A stretch of 64,000 nucleotides of DNA. It comes from Hermetia illucens. Lineage: Eukaryota > Arthropoda > Insecta > Diptera > Stratiomyidae. A program made the position numbers and the translations under genes. Numbering within the stretch: the stretch's first letter is position 1; every line of letters begins with the position of its first letter. The stretch spans positions 97,876,849 through 97,940,848 of the forward strand of contig NC_051849.1 in assembly GCF_905115235.1 (NCBI RefSeq), written 5' to 3'. Below the pieces are notes generated by a model, which had not been told where the DNA came from, ran no database searches, and saw nothing but the letters and a program-made list of their open reading frames with translations. Shown here in pieces: positions 20,578 to 32,213 of the stretch.

Positions 20578-22945
20578 TTAGTGGTGGTGGCCAGTAGTAG
20601 GCTGGTGAGAGAATCCATCAAGAACTCCCCGCAACATCGAGTACGTATGCAGAATGGTGTACTTCTGTATGGTTTGATCCAGACTGTGTAAGAGTCCCAG
20701 GACATCAAGAGAAGCCGTAAGAAATTGAGGTACATTACCTGTACCTGACAACTTTATGGGAACTACAACCACTTTCTTGAGACGCCAAATTTCTTTAATT
20801 TCCCGAGCCAGTGGTTCATAGTTCACCTTCTTCTCCACGTTTTTCTGTTCAATGTTGCTATTATGGGGGATATCAACATCAATAATATACGCGGATCGAC
20901 CCGTCTTGTCAACTAACAGCACGTTAGGCTTGTTATGTGGTGTATGGCTATCAATTAGAACTTGCCGGTCCTAATAAATGCTGTAAGCAGAACTATCAAG
21001 TATTGCCTGCGGCTCATATTAGTAAACCAGACATGTTCCCGTGATCAGCACATGTTTGTATGCAAGGTTTTGGCAAATAACCTTACATACAACATTATGC
21101 CTGTTCGTGTACTACACCGGTGCCATTACAGGGCAGCTAGAAATGAGATGGTCCAACGTCTCTAACGTCGAACCACACATTCTGCACTGGTCGTTCTTCA
21201 CCCGTTCTTTCATGATGAGCTTTTTATAAGCTCGGATGGCGATCACACCGTCCTGAATGGCACACATGAATCCCTCCGTCTCAGCAAAGAGCTCACCAGA
21301 ACACAGCCATCTGTTCGACAAATGCAAATCGACCAAATGCCAAAGACAATTCACGTGTTTACCGCGCATTGACTTCGACATCCATTCATCGATCCGCTCT
21401 GGGTCTGGTTTTATCCCAATAAGAGGATTGAAAGATCGATCTTTCAAGTTAAGTGTAGTCAGCCCACAGTCTGCCTTACAAACAGCCGCATGCAAGGGAC
21501 TCGCCTGCTCTTTGTTGTAAAAATAATTGCGCAGGGAGTCGACTAGGCGATGGTGTTGGGCCTATCTCCAATGTCACGAGGCAGGTTCATCCGTTCCATG
21601 GCAGAGTAGTTTGGATGATGCATTCGGAATTTGGACATAGTAGTTCGTATCTGCCGCTGGACGTTTTCCAGATCGATTTTCGTCCAGGGAAATATTTCGA
21701 ATGCATAAGCCAGTGAAGGGATGGCGAACACATTCAATGTGCTTATTTAATTCTTCCTCGAGAGATGCGATTTCAGCACCAGCCTCACACGTCGCAAGAA
21801 TTCGGACAGCAGAGCATCCTTCAGATCACCAACTTGAACATGAGTTCCTTGCAGAATTCCTAGGTATTTATAGAAGTCTGTACCGGTCACAGCTCGGAAA
21901 TGGAAGTCACCAATCCTATGTCCGGTATGGGGCTCGTGATGTCCTTTGCAGATGGCTTGGATTCAACACCTGTCAAGTCCAAATTCCATTCACAACTAAC
22001 ATGTCCATTATTTGCAACAGACTTCTAAGGTGGTCATTAGTACCAGCATACAACTTGATGTCATCTAAGTATTATATATCAAGTGTATCAGCTGGAACTT
22101 ACCACGTAGGACATATTTTATTGCAAAACCATACCCTCTAGGATCATTCAGTAGCCATGAGAGGGGGTTCAGTGCCATGGAAAACCAAAGGGGACTCAAC
22201 GAATCGCCCTGGAAGATGCCTCTTCGTATATGGAGGGGCTCTAAGGTGTAGGTACCCTCAGACGAACGCACTAACAAGGTGGTATGGTTCATGACTGTCG
22301 CCGAAAACTGTGAAGTTTGAGATCAATGCGATACAGACGTGGGACATCGATTCTGCTCCTCGGACAGAATGTTGTAGGCTTCGAGGTGCACATTAATCCT
22401 TCCATTAATAGTGGACGTTATGAATTTGTAGAGGGTTGGTAAGCAAGTAATCGGTCTTGTGTCTGCGGGGTTGTGCACGGTATCCAGGGGTAACACGGAT
22501 GAGGTAAGTAATCCCCACAGTAAGGAAGGGTGGAAATTCCTCCGGCCGACTAATGACCTAATTTATGCTATGTGCCAATCGACTAAGTATACTAGTAAAT
22601 TTCTTATACCAGCAATTTTGCACCCGATTTAGACCAGGCCCCCTCCTCGAACCTCCTCTTCGGTAACATCCGCAAAATTCATGCCAAACGTTGTGGCATA
22701 GCAGGTGCCTTCAACGGTGATCCACTCGGAATGCTCAGCATGTTGGGCGGGTAACCTTTAAAGTCGATCCCAATATTATCTCGCTTCCGTCACCGAAAAT
22801 TGTATTGTCTGGGAGCTCTGTTGGGATTGGTTGAGTGATCTGAAAAAAATCCACTGGTTCTTCATGTACGTTGCATTCTGAACACGTCTGGAGTGACTTT
22901 CGCCACACCGTCGTAACCGACTGCATACGACGGAAAGTTTCTGCT
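20578..22945 (-). mobile_element. R4/R2-like LINE with restriction-like endonuclease (broken)
   Basis: Minus-strand pol remnant. From N to C: a fingers part with YKKFTSILSRLAHSIN and PEEFPPFLT (22,620-22,540), then HIRRGIFQGDSLSPLWF (about 22,230, RT motif B region), a worn catalytic box (near 22,065, Y-DDIKLY in related proteins), thumb text NVFAIPSLAYAFEIFPWTK (21,735), then GELFAETEGFMCAIQDGVIA (21,290), a zinc-binding CRMCGSTLETLDHLISSC (C-x2-C-x8-H-x4-C, 21,190-21,135), and last a restriction-like endonuclease: HNKPNVLLVDKTGRSAYIID then VDIP (20,945-20,865). The usual P-D of the nuclease reads P-N here. RT motif A is not found, in line with a deletion near 22,320. Dead copy; R4/Dong clade is my best guess. 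Confidence 0.7.
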
Positions 22946-22970
22946 TTAGTGTGTCCAGAATTTCAACTAA

Positions 22971-23860
22971 AGGTGTTTGAAGGCCGTTTTTTTGCCTTTT
23001 TTAACAAATTTTTGTGAAGAACTGGATGAAGATACAGATGCGAATTTTTCACCATATATTTATTAATACCTTGAGCGTGCGTAGTAATTTTTCCAGCTAG
23101 ATGGCATAATTTATTATTGAAATACAGAGCAATTTATACACCCATCTTCAAAAAAGGTGTTTGAAGGCCGTTTTTTTTGCCTTTTTTAACAAATTTTTGT
23201 GAAGAACTGGATGAAGATACAGATGCGAATTTTTCACCATATATTTATTAATACCTTGATCGTGCGTAGTAATTTTTCCAGCTAGATGGCATAATTTATT
23301 ATTGAAATACAGAGCAATTTATACACCCATCTTCAAAAAAGGTGTTTTTCTGCTGCCACGCTAGAGGACGGTGCGATCAGTTTAACAAAAAAAAGTAGAC
23401 GGCATTTTAACGTGCAGACTTAACTACAATCCGCAAACTAGGATTTTTAAGAAATATGAAAAGCTAAATTTTGGACAGCGTTTTAAACTTTTTTTGTGAA
23501 TTTTGGTGTTTTTTTAAGGCTTCTTCAATTCAATTCAAAGAATTCAAAGAATTCCGTTTGGTAGATTTTGGGCTATGGTGGCAGCTGATTTTCAACATGG
23601 AGTTTTGAGAAGAAAACGCATTTAAAAAGTAAAATGCGATTTTCAACCATAAAATCTTAACTGAACCTTAATCTACTATACCTAGTCCATAAACCTTAGG
23701 TTTTTTCAAGAAACACATGTACAGCCTTGGCTTCAATTCTTGTCCTTTTAGCGAAGTCATTTGAGCGCCATTCGGACCGATACATACGAGCTTTATTACG
23801 GCGATCGACATAAATCTGCCATGTGACTTATTACGTATTTAACACTATCATTTCCGAGGA
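22971..23860. repeat. Unclassified repeat X, copy 1, with tandem duplication
   Basis: Shares nearly all its length with 60,943-61,640. Its first 184 bases are present twice in tandem (22,971-23,154 and 23,155-23,339), differing at only about two positions, so the duplication is young. A minus-strand frame near 23,830-23,690 stays open and reads SHGRFMSIAVIKLVCIGPNG, then MTSLKGQELKPRLYMCFLKK. The same frame is open in copy 2. No family was recognised; a DNA transposon is possible. It begins 26 bases past the R4-like LINE. Confidence 0.65.
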
Positions 23861-24069
23861 CTGCTAATGCTTTGCATCAGGCGACGATGCACTCTTTTAT
23901 CTCAGGCACCTTACGCCAACTTTTTTAGATATTATCTATTAGAATTTGTCGATAAGTGGTGTGTTCTATGTAAAGGAGCCCCTTTAGTTCATTCCTCATG
24001 TTTTCTTTTGGGTCAAATGAGGCAAATTTCCTGGCTATTGAAGTAAAGGGATATTTTTCTCTAATGTAA

Positions 24070-25740
24070 TTTTTTAAGGTTTTGTTTGTAAAACAAAATT
24101 TTATTAAAATCGGTTCAATGTCTGTTTGTCTGTCTGTCCGTCTGTCTATCTGTCACACGCACTTTTCTCAGAAACGGCTGCATCGATTAGCAGACATGCA
24201 GTGAGTGATATCCTTCTACGTTGCGATTTAGGGAGGGTCCTCATACTTGTAAAAGGGGGGTGTACAAATTTTTTTCACCGAATATAGCCATGTGGGGTAT
24301 CAAATGAAAGGTATCGATTAGTACTTTTCAAAGCCCGTATTAGTTTTGAGATTTATTAGAAAGGCGGGGAGTTGGAGGGGTCGAAAGTGAAAATTTCTTT
24401 ACCGGACCCATTCTCAAAAATTACCCAACCGAAAAATCTGAAAAAATGATGAAGCTGCCTCTATATGGTGCCCAGACCTCAAAATACTCTCCATATCGAT
24501 ATCCGTTCAAATTAAGTTAATAATTGTATATTACCATATTTTTGGGGAAATTGAATAAAACCCCCCTTAAATGTATCCCAGAGTTATAAAAGTTGGTGGT
24601 AGTATAAAATATAATATGAAGCATCTTATTCCCAAGTTTGACCAAAATCATACTATTAGTAACAAAATTACAGTAGCTCAAATTTGACTTATTGCAACTG
24701 AATATCAATATCACACTAAAGTGGGTAGTCAGACATGCTAAATGCATATGCAAAACGGGCTCCCCATACATGTGAATGAAGGGTGCACATTTTTTTTTCA
24801 TAAAATGTGGTCATGTGGAGTATCAAATTAAAGGGCTCGATTAGTACTTTTCGAAACTGGTTCCATATTTGATATTGTGTGAAACATAGGGGAGTGAGGG
24901 CTCAAAATATGACCCCCAAAAAGTGTAACAGGTCTCGTTCTCAGAACCTATCCAACTGAAAAATCTGAAAAAAAAATCACGGTGGTGCATCTCTACGAAA
25001 TCTAGGCCTCAAAATACATCCGGTTCCGATTTCTGCATAAATAAAGTTAATAATAGTATATTTCCACATTTTAGAAATTTATCCGGAAACCCCCTTTATG
25101 TCCATTCTAGGCATGGGTGTAAGGATAATATAATGCACAATTTGGTTCAGTTTAAGGAAAATCCAACTATTATTAACAAAGTTATAGGGGGTGAAACTTT
25201 GCCATTTTTTTGTGAATTTCGTGCATTTTACAACCTTGATGATGTCATCATCACATATCAATTCGTCAATACCACAACGAAATGATCCCCTTCATAAGAA
25301 TGGGGTCGCAAAAAATTATTTTGTTTTCGTTTTTTAGTCATTTGTATATGAATATCAATTCAATATATGCTTGCTAATGAAGTTTTCGGGTAGTGTCTAA
25401 TTCAGACAGATATATTTGTATATTAAACCACCCGTATTTAATATGCGTACTATATCTGTACATATGTATGCTTTTGTGTACGAAATCGGAATATCGGTAC
25501 GATCAATTTATATAGCACGTGCATATATATGTACAATATTTGCAAATGTTTGTTTAGAGTGAGGATAATATCTATGGTTATAATATGTACGTATATTTTG
25601 TAGTTTGGAAAAGAATGAATGAATGAATGATGAAGGAATATGTTGGATTTGTAGCTATATACGGATAGAAAAAGTTACATAAAATGAACACAAAACCTTT
25701 ATACACGAAGCGCGAGCTTCCGGTATTCCGGTATTAGACG
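24070..25740 (+). repeat. GTCT-microsatellite repeat family, copy B (longest)
   Basis: Starts with AAGGTTTTGTTTGTAAAACA (24,076), then a GTCTGTCT-type microsatellite (24,120-24,152) and a CACACGCACTTTTCTCAGAAAC core. Two long blocks repeat in direct orientation about 522 bases apart (the GTATCAAATGAAAGG block at 24,297 and its partner at 24,819; GAAAAATCTGAAAAAA at 24,434 and 24,957). The right end has CAAAACCTTT (25,691) and a hairpin GAAGCGCGAGCTTC (25,707-25,720). The plan resembles mini-me/DINE-1 type Helentron-derived repeats. No Rep/helicase gene is present. Confidence 0.65.
25613..25631. repeat. (GAAT)n microsatellite
   Basis: About four and a half GAAT units inside copy B of the GTCT family. 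Confidence 0.6.
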
Positions 25741-26077
25741 AAACACTATAATTTGCTCGCTTTGAAGAAATCACAGATGAATTTTACTTTATTTCTTAGA
25801 GATTTGGACTACTACATAAGGTGTAACCCCCTGAAGACGAGAAATTTGTCTTATTGAGTGATTCCCTGTTTTCAGCAGTGCAGATATTGCAGGCTTTTTT
25901 CATTGGAGATATCAGTTTTTCGCCCCATTATAAAATCCGCATTAAAATATGAATTTTGATTAGTTTTTGTTTTTTTTACCGTAAGCAAGTTCAATACGAA
26001 TGCAGCATTTTATTATTTATTTCCACAACGCTAATACACATTTTTCAATTATGACACTCTAAGAACACTATTAATTT

Positions 26078-27046
26078 CATCATCATCAACGGCGCAACAA
26101 CCGGTATCCGCTCTAGACCTGTCTCAATAAGCAACTCCAGACATCCCGGTTTTGCGCCGAGGTCCACCAATTCGATATCCCGCCATCGCTCCATCTTAGG
26201 CAGAGTCCGCCTCGTCTTCTTTTTCTACAATAGATATTGCCCTTATAATAAGACTTTCCGGGCTGGATCATCCTCATCCAGACGGATTAAATGACCCGCC
26301 CACGGTAACCTATTGAGCCGGATTTTATCCACAACCTAACGGTCATGCTATCGCTCATAGATTTCGTTGTTATGTAGGCTACGGAATCGTCCATCCCTGT
26401 AGGGAGCCCAAAATTCTTCGGAGGATTCTTCTCTCGAACGCGGCCAAGAGTTCGCAATTCTTCTTGCTAAGAACCCAAGTCTCCGAGGAATTCATGAGGA
26501 CTGGTAAGATCATTGTCTTGTACAGTACGAGACGTTTCGAGCAGAACAGTTTTTGTAAGCTGAAATAGGCTCTTTTGGCTGACTACAACCGTGCGCGGAT
26601 TTCATCATCGTAGCTGTTATCGGTTGTGATTTTCGACCCTAGATAGGAAAAATTATCATCGGTCTCAAAGTTGTAGTCTCCTATCTTTATTCTTCCCGTT
26701 TGGCCAGTGCGGTTTGATGTTGTTGGTTGGTTGGTTTTTGGTGCTGACGTTGCCACCATATATTTTGTCTATCTTTCATTGATGTGCAGCCCGAGATCTC
26801 GCGCCGCCTGCTCGATCTGGATGAAGGCAGTTTGTACGTCTTGGGTCGTTCTTCCCATGATGTCGATATCGTCAACATAGGCCAGTAGTTGGGTGGACTT
26901 AAAGAGGATCGTACCCCTCACATTTACCTCAGCATCACGGATCACTTTCTCGTGGGCCAGGTTAAAGAGGACGCATGATAGGGCATCCCCTTGTCGTAGG
27001 CCGTTGTTGATGTCGAATGGTCTTGTTGTTGTCGAACGGTCTTTAT
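26078..27046 (-). mobile_element. RTE-clade LINE, 5'-truncated copy
   Basis: The 3' end of the same RTE family as 15,826-18,652, with its CATCATCATC tail (plus-strand text) at 26,078 and a matching 9-base flank TATTAATTT at 26,069-26,077 and 27,047-27,055, a probable target duplication. It keeps the C-terminal third of the protein (ISGCTSMKDRQ and neighbours; RCAGH-type text near 26,300) and stops inside the RT. Typical 5' truncation by incomplete reverse transcription. Confidence 0.75.
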
Positions 27047-27055
27047 TATTAATTT

Positions 27056-28200
27056 ACCTATGTTAGAGCACATTAACAACTGTCATCTATCATTCGTCTT
27101 TTTATACTTTCTAACGTTGAAAAAGGATCAGTCCTTCATTTTATTACCGTAAACTAATTAGGTAATTCCGACCAATAAACATTATTAGGCTACGGAACTA
27201 CTCAAGAAAAAAGTACAAAGAGAAATGCAGGAAATTTATATTTACTTTTATTTTATTTATATTTACAAATGTTTGTAATTTTTTGGCCAGGGGCTGTACA
27301 TAGAACGGTGGTTGGCAATCAATAAATTCGGAGTTTAGGCCATTTTTCACATTTCAATCATTTAAGTATGATCCCTATATGTGCCCTATACATACCATAC
27401 ACAAATGTGAAACCTCACAACAAAAGCGAAAATCATTAAAATTGAATTAATAGCTCCTTTATAATTTGAAGAGCCATTGATGAATAAAAAACTCAGCACT
27501 TATTGGAAATTAAATTAATTATAAATTTTTGTATATACAGAGGTAAAAAAACTCGTTAGGAAATATTTTTTTTTTTTTTTTTATTAGGCAATGCACAATG
27601 CGACAATTCTTTTTCTTCAAGGAGTTATTTTCGGACACTTTTTTCGATGTTTTATAATGAACAAGAAAATTGCTTTCACTAGATATTTTTCATCAATCCG
27701 GCGAGCATCACCTGATTCATGTTTACATACATTAGTCAAGACAGAGTTGGGCGAATGATATGGTTCAGAAGGTCCACTTTATTATTTGCCATCCGTTGAT
27801 ATTCTTTACCCACGCGCCTTCCATAGCTGCTTACAAAGGAAATGCAATCAGTCAAAAGGAAAGACGCCATAATATTTAATGTGGCCGTTACGATAAAACG
27901 TAAACTACATAATCCGCCAGTTTGGCATTTAAAGTCATAAGCATTCCTTTTCTGGCTTTCTTGCGCGTCATTCCATTATGTAAACATTTTACGACACTCA
28001 AAATCCAACGTAATCTAAAAATAGATACGAAGACCTTCATGAGATTTTTCAAAAATACAATACAATGTGTGAATGGCGGTATGCGGTTCTATTTCCGAAC
28101 CAGCCCTAATTTACTTCACGAAAAATTCCCGCAATTAGGGCAGGTTCAGTGGTTCAGTGCTAACTATCCCCGGAATGGTTTTTTACACTGTGCGAGCAAG
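27056..28200. other. Gene-free AT-rich stretch
   Basis: Holds a poly-T run at about 27,567-27,582. No recognised gene. A plus-strand frame at 27,922-28,203 is open for 93 codons but has no family resemblance and probably arises by chance. Confidence 0.4.
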
Positions 28201-28224
28201 TAGCAAAGTTCTGATCGTGTCGCG

Positions 28225-28232
28225 TGACGTCA
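28225..28232. promoter_or_regulatory. CRE-like octamer TGACGTCA
   Basis: A perfect palindromic CREB/ATF site inside a GC-richer block that looks like a promoter region. Chance occurrence cannot be excluded. Confidence 0.3.
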
Positions 28233-28661
28233 CAGGCGGGAACAAGGTCACGTTTTTGCCTAATGCGAGACAGGGTGAGACACTTGCGAGACAAAGTCCG
28301 AATCCCTCCATATTGTCCCGAAATAGTTCAGAAATCGCTTGGCAGCAATTGATTCCTAGAACAGGAAAGGAGATGGCTAGAGCGTTCCGGAACGGGGCAG
28401 ATAGCCCGTCGGTCGGCATTAGCCGTCGAAGGGCAGAACGGGAGCGTTCTATGCGTTACATAATTTCAGCCGCAATATCGGAGATGAAGTGAAACGCCGC
28501 AACCGGGTAGAGCGGGACGCCGCCAGGAATCTGCAATGTCAATCAAGCCATCATCCGCGTGCGCCAGAACGGGCCACCCGTAGCTGCGCCGCGCTGCATT
28601 CATCTCGCTCGCTGCCAACTTGCCGAGCTGAGACGTTCCTGCCGTGGACTGGGCCGAGTTC

Positions 28662-28789
28662 AGTCATCACTTTACGTACCGCGGTCGTTAAGTGAACACA
28701 CGCTGCAATTCAACGGCTGAAACACCTCTGGTGGAACACTCTCCTGACTTTTGAATTTTATCCTTCGCTGAATTGAAACCAAAAACCAG
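28662..28789 (+). promoter_or_regulatory. Candidate non-coding first exon and promoter
   Basis: An initiator-like GTTCAGTC (+1 near 28,662) starts a GC-richer stretch without long frames, ending at a good splice donor CCAG|GTACGG at 28,789/28,790. Together with the CpG-rich flanks (28.2-29.8 kb), unusual for this AT-rich window, it suggests the 5' UTR exon of a plus-strand gene. The next exon was not found. Inference only. Confidence 0.3.
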
Positions 28790-29860
28790 GTACGGTATCC
28801 TTTTCACTTAAGATTCGATAAATAAATGTAGCGTTCTAGTTGGTAGCACTCAGTTCGATTTCCTGTAGATTTTAGTGCTCGGTGAAAACCCCCAGAACTC
28901 GGTGAAGAACTGAATTTACGTAACCGATCAGGTTTAGAGAAAACTAGTTCGTCTGCTCGGGGGACGCAGTGGTTGTAATTTTTAAGTGCAAAGTGGCTTG
29001 TCTCGCCGGAAAACGTGAAAATAAGGAGTTTCGACTCCAGCGGTCACGGTCCTATCTTACGTAACGTGGGAGTATTGGTTAGCATTGAACGTCGCGACGG
29101 GACGAGTGGCGGCCGCCGTTTTCCCAAAGTGTCGCTCGCTGGCTTTCCCCGGACCCGAGGCGCGAATAAAACAATGGACCGGTGCCAAAATTCCCAAGGA
29201 AAACGTTAGATAAGCGAGCGAGCGTGCAAGGTCTGCTCGGCCGTCAAATCGTTATATAACGTGGGTGTTCAGAGCTGCCTAAATTCTCATGAAAATTGAA
29301 TGAAAGCCTCGTGGAAATGTTTCTGGGAAGTCAGAAGTCTGCGTTACGGGAACAATCTCCCATAAATCGACGGCTTCCAAGTATTTTTTCCTGTAAAAGG
29401 ACGCGGAGGGATCGGCGTGTGTAAGCGGTGCACACTTATGTAAAGTGACGCATGCCTCGTTGTCGTCACTCCACTCGGTGCATAGTGTTTTCTCGTCGCC
29501 TGCCACTTGCATCGATCTTTGCAGCTACTGCGCTGCTCTAGTTACCGCTGTATCTATTCAGATACACAAATATCTTGAAATTCTCATTCATGATTGCTGC
29601 GATGCCACTATGACATGGACCTGGGCGCTGCGTAAAGTTGCCATTTCCGACACGTGACAAGCGGCCATCTTGTTTTCCCGAGAATGAAAGCGGCAGCATT
29701 ACTTGACGGGATTGTGTGCCGTGGCAATAAAAAGCCTCGGTCGCCAGTAGTAGCGGCGGCCACATGCTTGGCCTGGAAAGACTGGAAGTTTTCGGTTAGG
29801 TTAATTTGCAAGTTGACTGGCCGTCTGCTGACTTTTGGCTTGGTGTTTTCTTCCACTTCG
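28790..29860. other. GC-rich block, possible 5' UTR or promoter DNA
   Basis: CpG-rich compared with its surroundings. Several overlapping frames of 60-85 codons occur on both strands (for example 29,015-29,209 and 29,654-29,905), none with a recognised domain. I do not call any of them a gene. Confidence 0.3.
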
Positions 29861-32144
29861 CCTGTGATGAAGGGGCCTTGTAGGCACCAGGAGTATTGTT
29901 TTTAGCGCTATCTCGGGATGCATGGGGGCTGGAGCTGTTTCTCCGGTTCAAGTTCGCTAGGCGTAATTAGGTCGAGGGTTGAAACCACTGGAATGAGAAT
30001 TGAATCAATATCGAATGCAGGCTGCATTGCTTGGGGTGTTCAATTGTCAAGTCGCCCATGGGGTGGTTGAGGCGTGAGCATGGGTTACGCAACCTTTTCT
30101 CGTACGTATATTTCCATTTCCGCTTTGGATTCAGAAGGGTTGCTACTTGAGACCTTGCTTAAATGTCTATCTGGCACTTACCAATCCCTTCGCCTAACTC
30201 ACGGTAACGATTCTATTTCAAGCGCGATGGGCTACGAGCCAGTAATCTACATGCGAGCGTCCCTTGAAGGCTCTTTCTAGGTCAGATATAATCAGCTTTT
30301 GTTATAATTAGATATTCGAGGCGACACTTGAAGAATGTCACAAGGCAAGGTGGTGGTTGGAGTGCGCTAATTGATCACAAGTCTGCGCTGAGTGATCTAC
30401 ATTTGAGGAATTTGCCCACTGCACATTGCCAACTGCTACAAAACTATACATAGCCGGCATAGAATGGGCGAATCAAGTTCATTACTCCTTCGAGTTTGAT
30501 CAGGGGTTTTGAATGAATTAGTGGCGTCAAGCGCGCGGGGGGATGGCTGTCAGCTGGTCTACGGATGATTATGTAAACTATGGGGATTGGCCAAGCAACA
30601 CTATCAGCTGTGATGTAACTATGAGGTAATTTGTAGCATTCCCTCGCGTTATCGATTAATTCACTGTCACGTTCAACTATCAATCTGAAAAGTAAACAGG
30701 GACTTTAAGAGGGTTGCAGTGAATAATGCGCGCCTGCAGTGAAACAGTAAACAAATAGTCCTAACTTAGAAGTGGGAGTACGTAATCCTGTGACATTTGG
30801 TCGTCCTTTGTTGGGTAACGGTGTCAGCAGTATCTATTCCACCTTTTTTGGGTCATTGTTCTATGGACCCAAATCGCCTGCAACATTTGAATTATTTTGA
30901 GAAGATAAACAAATGGCAGACGAACAGCTGCGCTGAGTCGAATGAGAGCCAGAGTGGCGACTGCGCTGATTGTTGTCAATAAAATTGGACCGTGTCTTCA
31001 TAACGAAGGGAATAAAGCCACTGCACAGAATATAGGTGGGAGTGCCTCACACTGCGGCATGGAACGGTCTGTTCAGATTCGGGTTTTAGCGCAAGAGAGA
31101 AGTAACTGCTACTTGTATTTTTTTGTCTACCGAAATTGGTAGAGTAAATAAATAAACAAGTATTTGGCAAAGTGCCAATGAGATTAAGCCTTCATTTCAA
31201 GGGCGGTGGGGATTATCGATGATGATGAGTGTTACGAATTTGGGCATATTTCTTCAGAGTTTATGAGCCATGTAGCCGTTTTTCGACACTTCTGGGTTAC
31301 GAAAGGATTCCTTCAATGTTAGGGGTAGTGAACTCAAGGTGTTGCATATTTTCTAATGTGGCACTAGCCCAGTTTACTTTTATTTTCTAATAAACATCTT
31401 CACACTTCGATTTGTGCATAACTAGGAGCTCAATTGTTATGCTAGATTATTCCCTTTAATGTGATACTATGTTGTTTTAGGTAGCAGCAAACTTACAAAA
31501 CAAGAGATTTTAATCTTCTACATCATTGTTAGCAGTAGTAGGATTAATTTTAAGAATCTTGTCTTGTATTATTCCTTGCATTGCGGCTGTACTCTTAGTA
31601 TATATGTTTTTTGTTGATTCTTAGCTTTGAAGTGATAAAAACTTCTGTCAAAACCATTTAAGACAACTGTATTTTACACTCACTGGTTTTTAAGATATGA
31701 CGTAAAAAAAAATTCAGTATCTGGTATAAGAAAATTATAACTCAGATCATTAGTTTGAAGTCAAAGCGCTTGTGATTGCAGCAATTTTGAACGTACGGTA
31801 CCAGGTACTACTAAAGAATTACACTTTCTAAAGAACATTTCTATAATTCTCTTCAGGAGGGTTTTATAGTAAATTCTCAATAATGTACTGTTTCTTGAGT
31901 ACATGAAGATGTGGGATATTTATTTAGATTAGGCAGTGGCTTGATAATTGTTATGCAGATTTTTCGAGTAGTTGTGCAGAACGAGGTCAGTTCCAGAGAG
32001 TATTAATCGAGACATTTCATTTGGTAACCTTTCTACATATGTAAAGATACATTGAGAGAATCCTTTCCATATTCGCGCTTTTGGTATTATGAGGGGTTTC
32101 CTATGAACTCACTTTAAAATGGTGTCATTTACCCCTGTGGATGG

Positions 32145-32213
32145 TCATCGTTAATATTTTCTTCAGCCTTTGTCCCGTTCACAAGCGGGGTCGGCTCGAG
32201 TCATCGTTAATAT
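32145..32213 (-). mobile_element. Tiny retroposed LINE/SINE 3' end with target duplication
   Basis: A 42-43 base insert (32,158-32,199) lies between perfect 13-14 base direct repeats, TCATCGTTAATAT, at 32,145-32,157 and 32,201-32,213. On the minus strand the insert reads CCCGCTTGTGAACGGGACAA and ends GGCTGAAGAAA, which looks like a retroposon 3' end and tail. Confidence 0.65.

Noticed and set aside
29015-29209. 64-codon basic frame as a secreted or ribosomal peptide
   Set aside because: Basic composition follows from local GC content; no family match and other overlapping frames are equally long.
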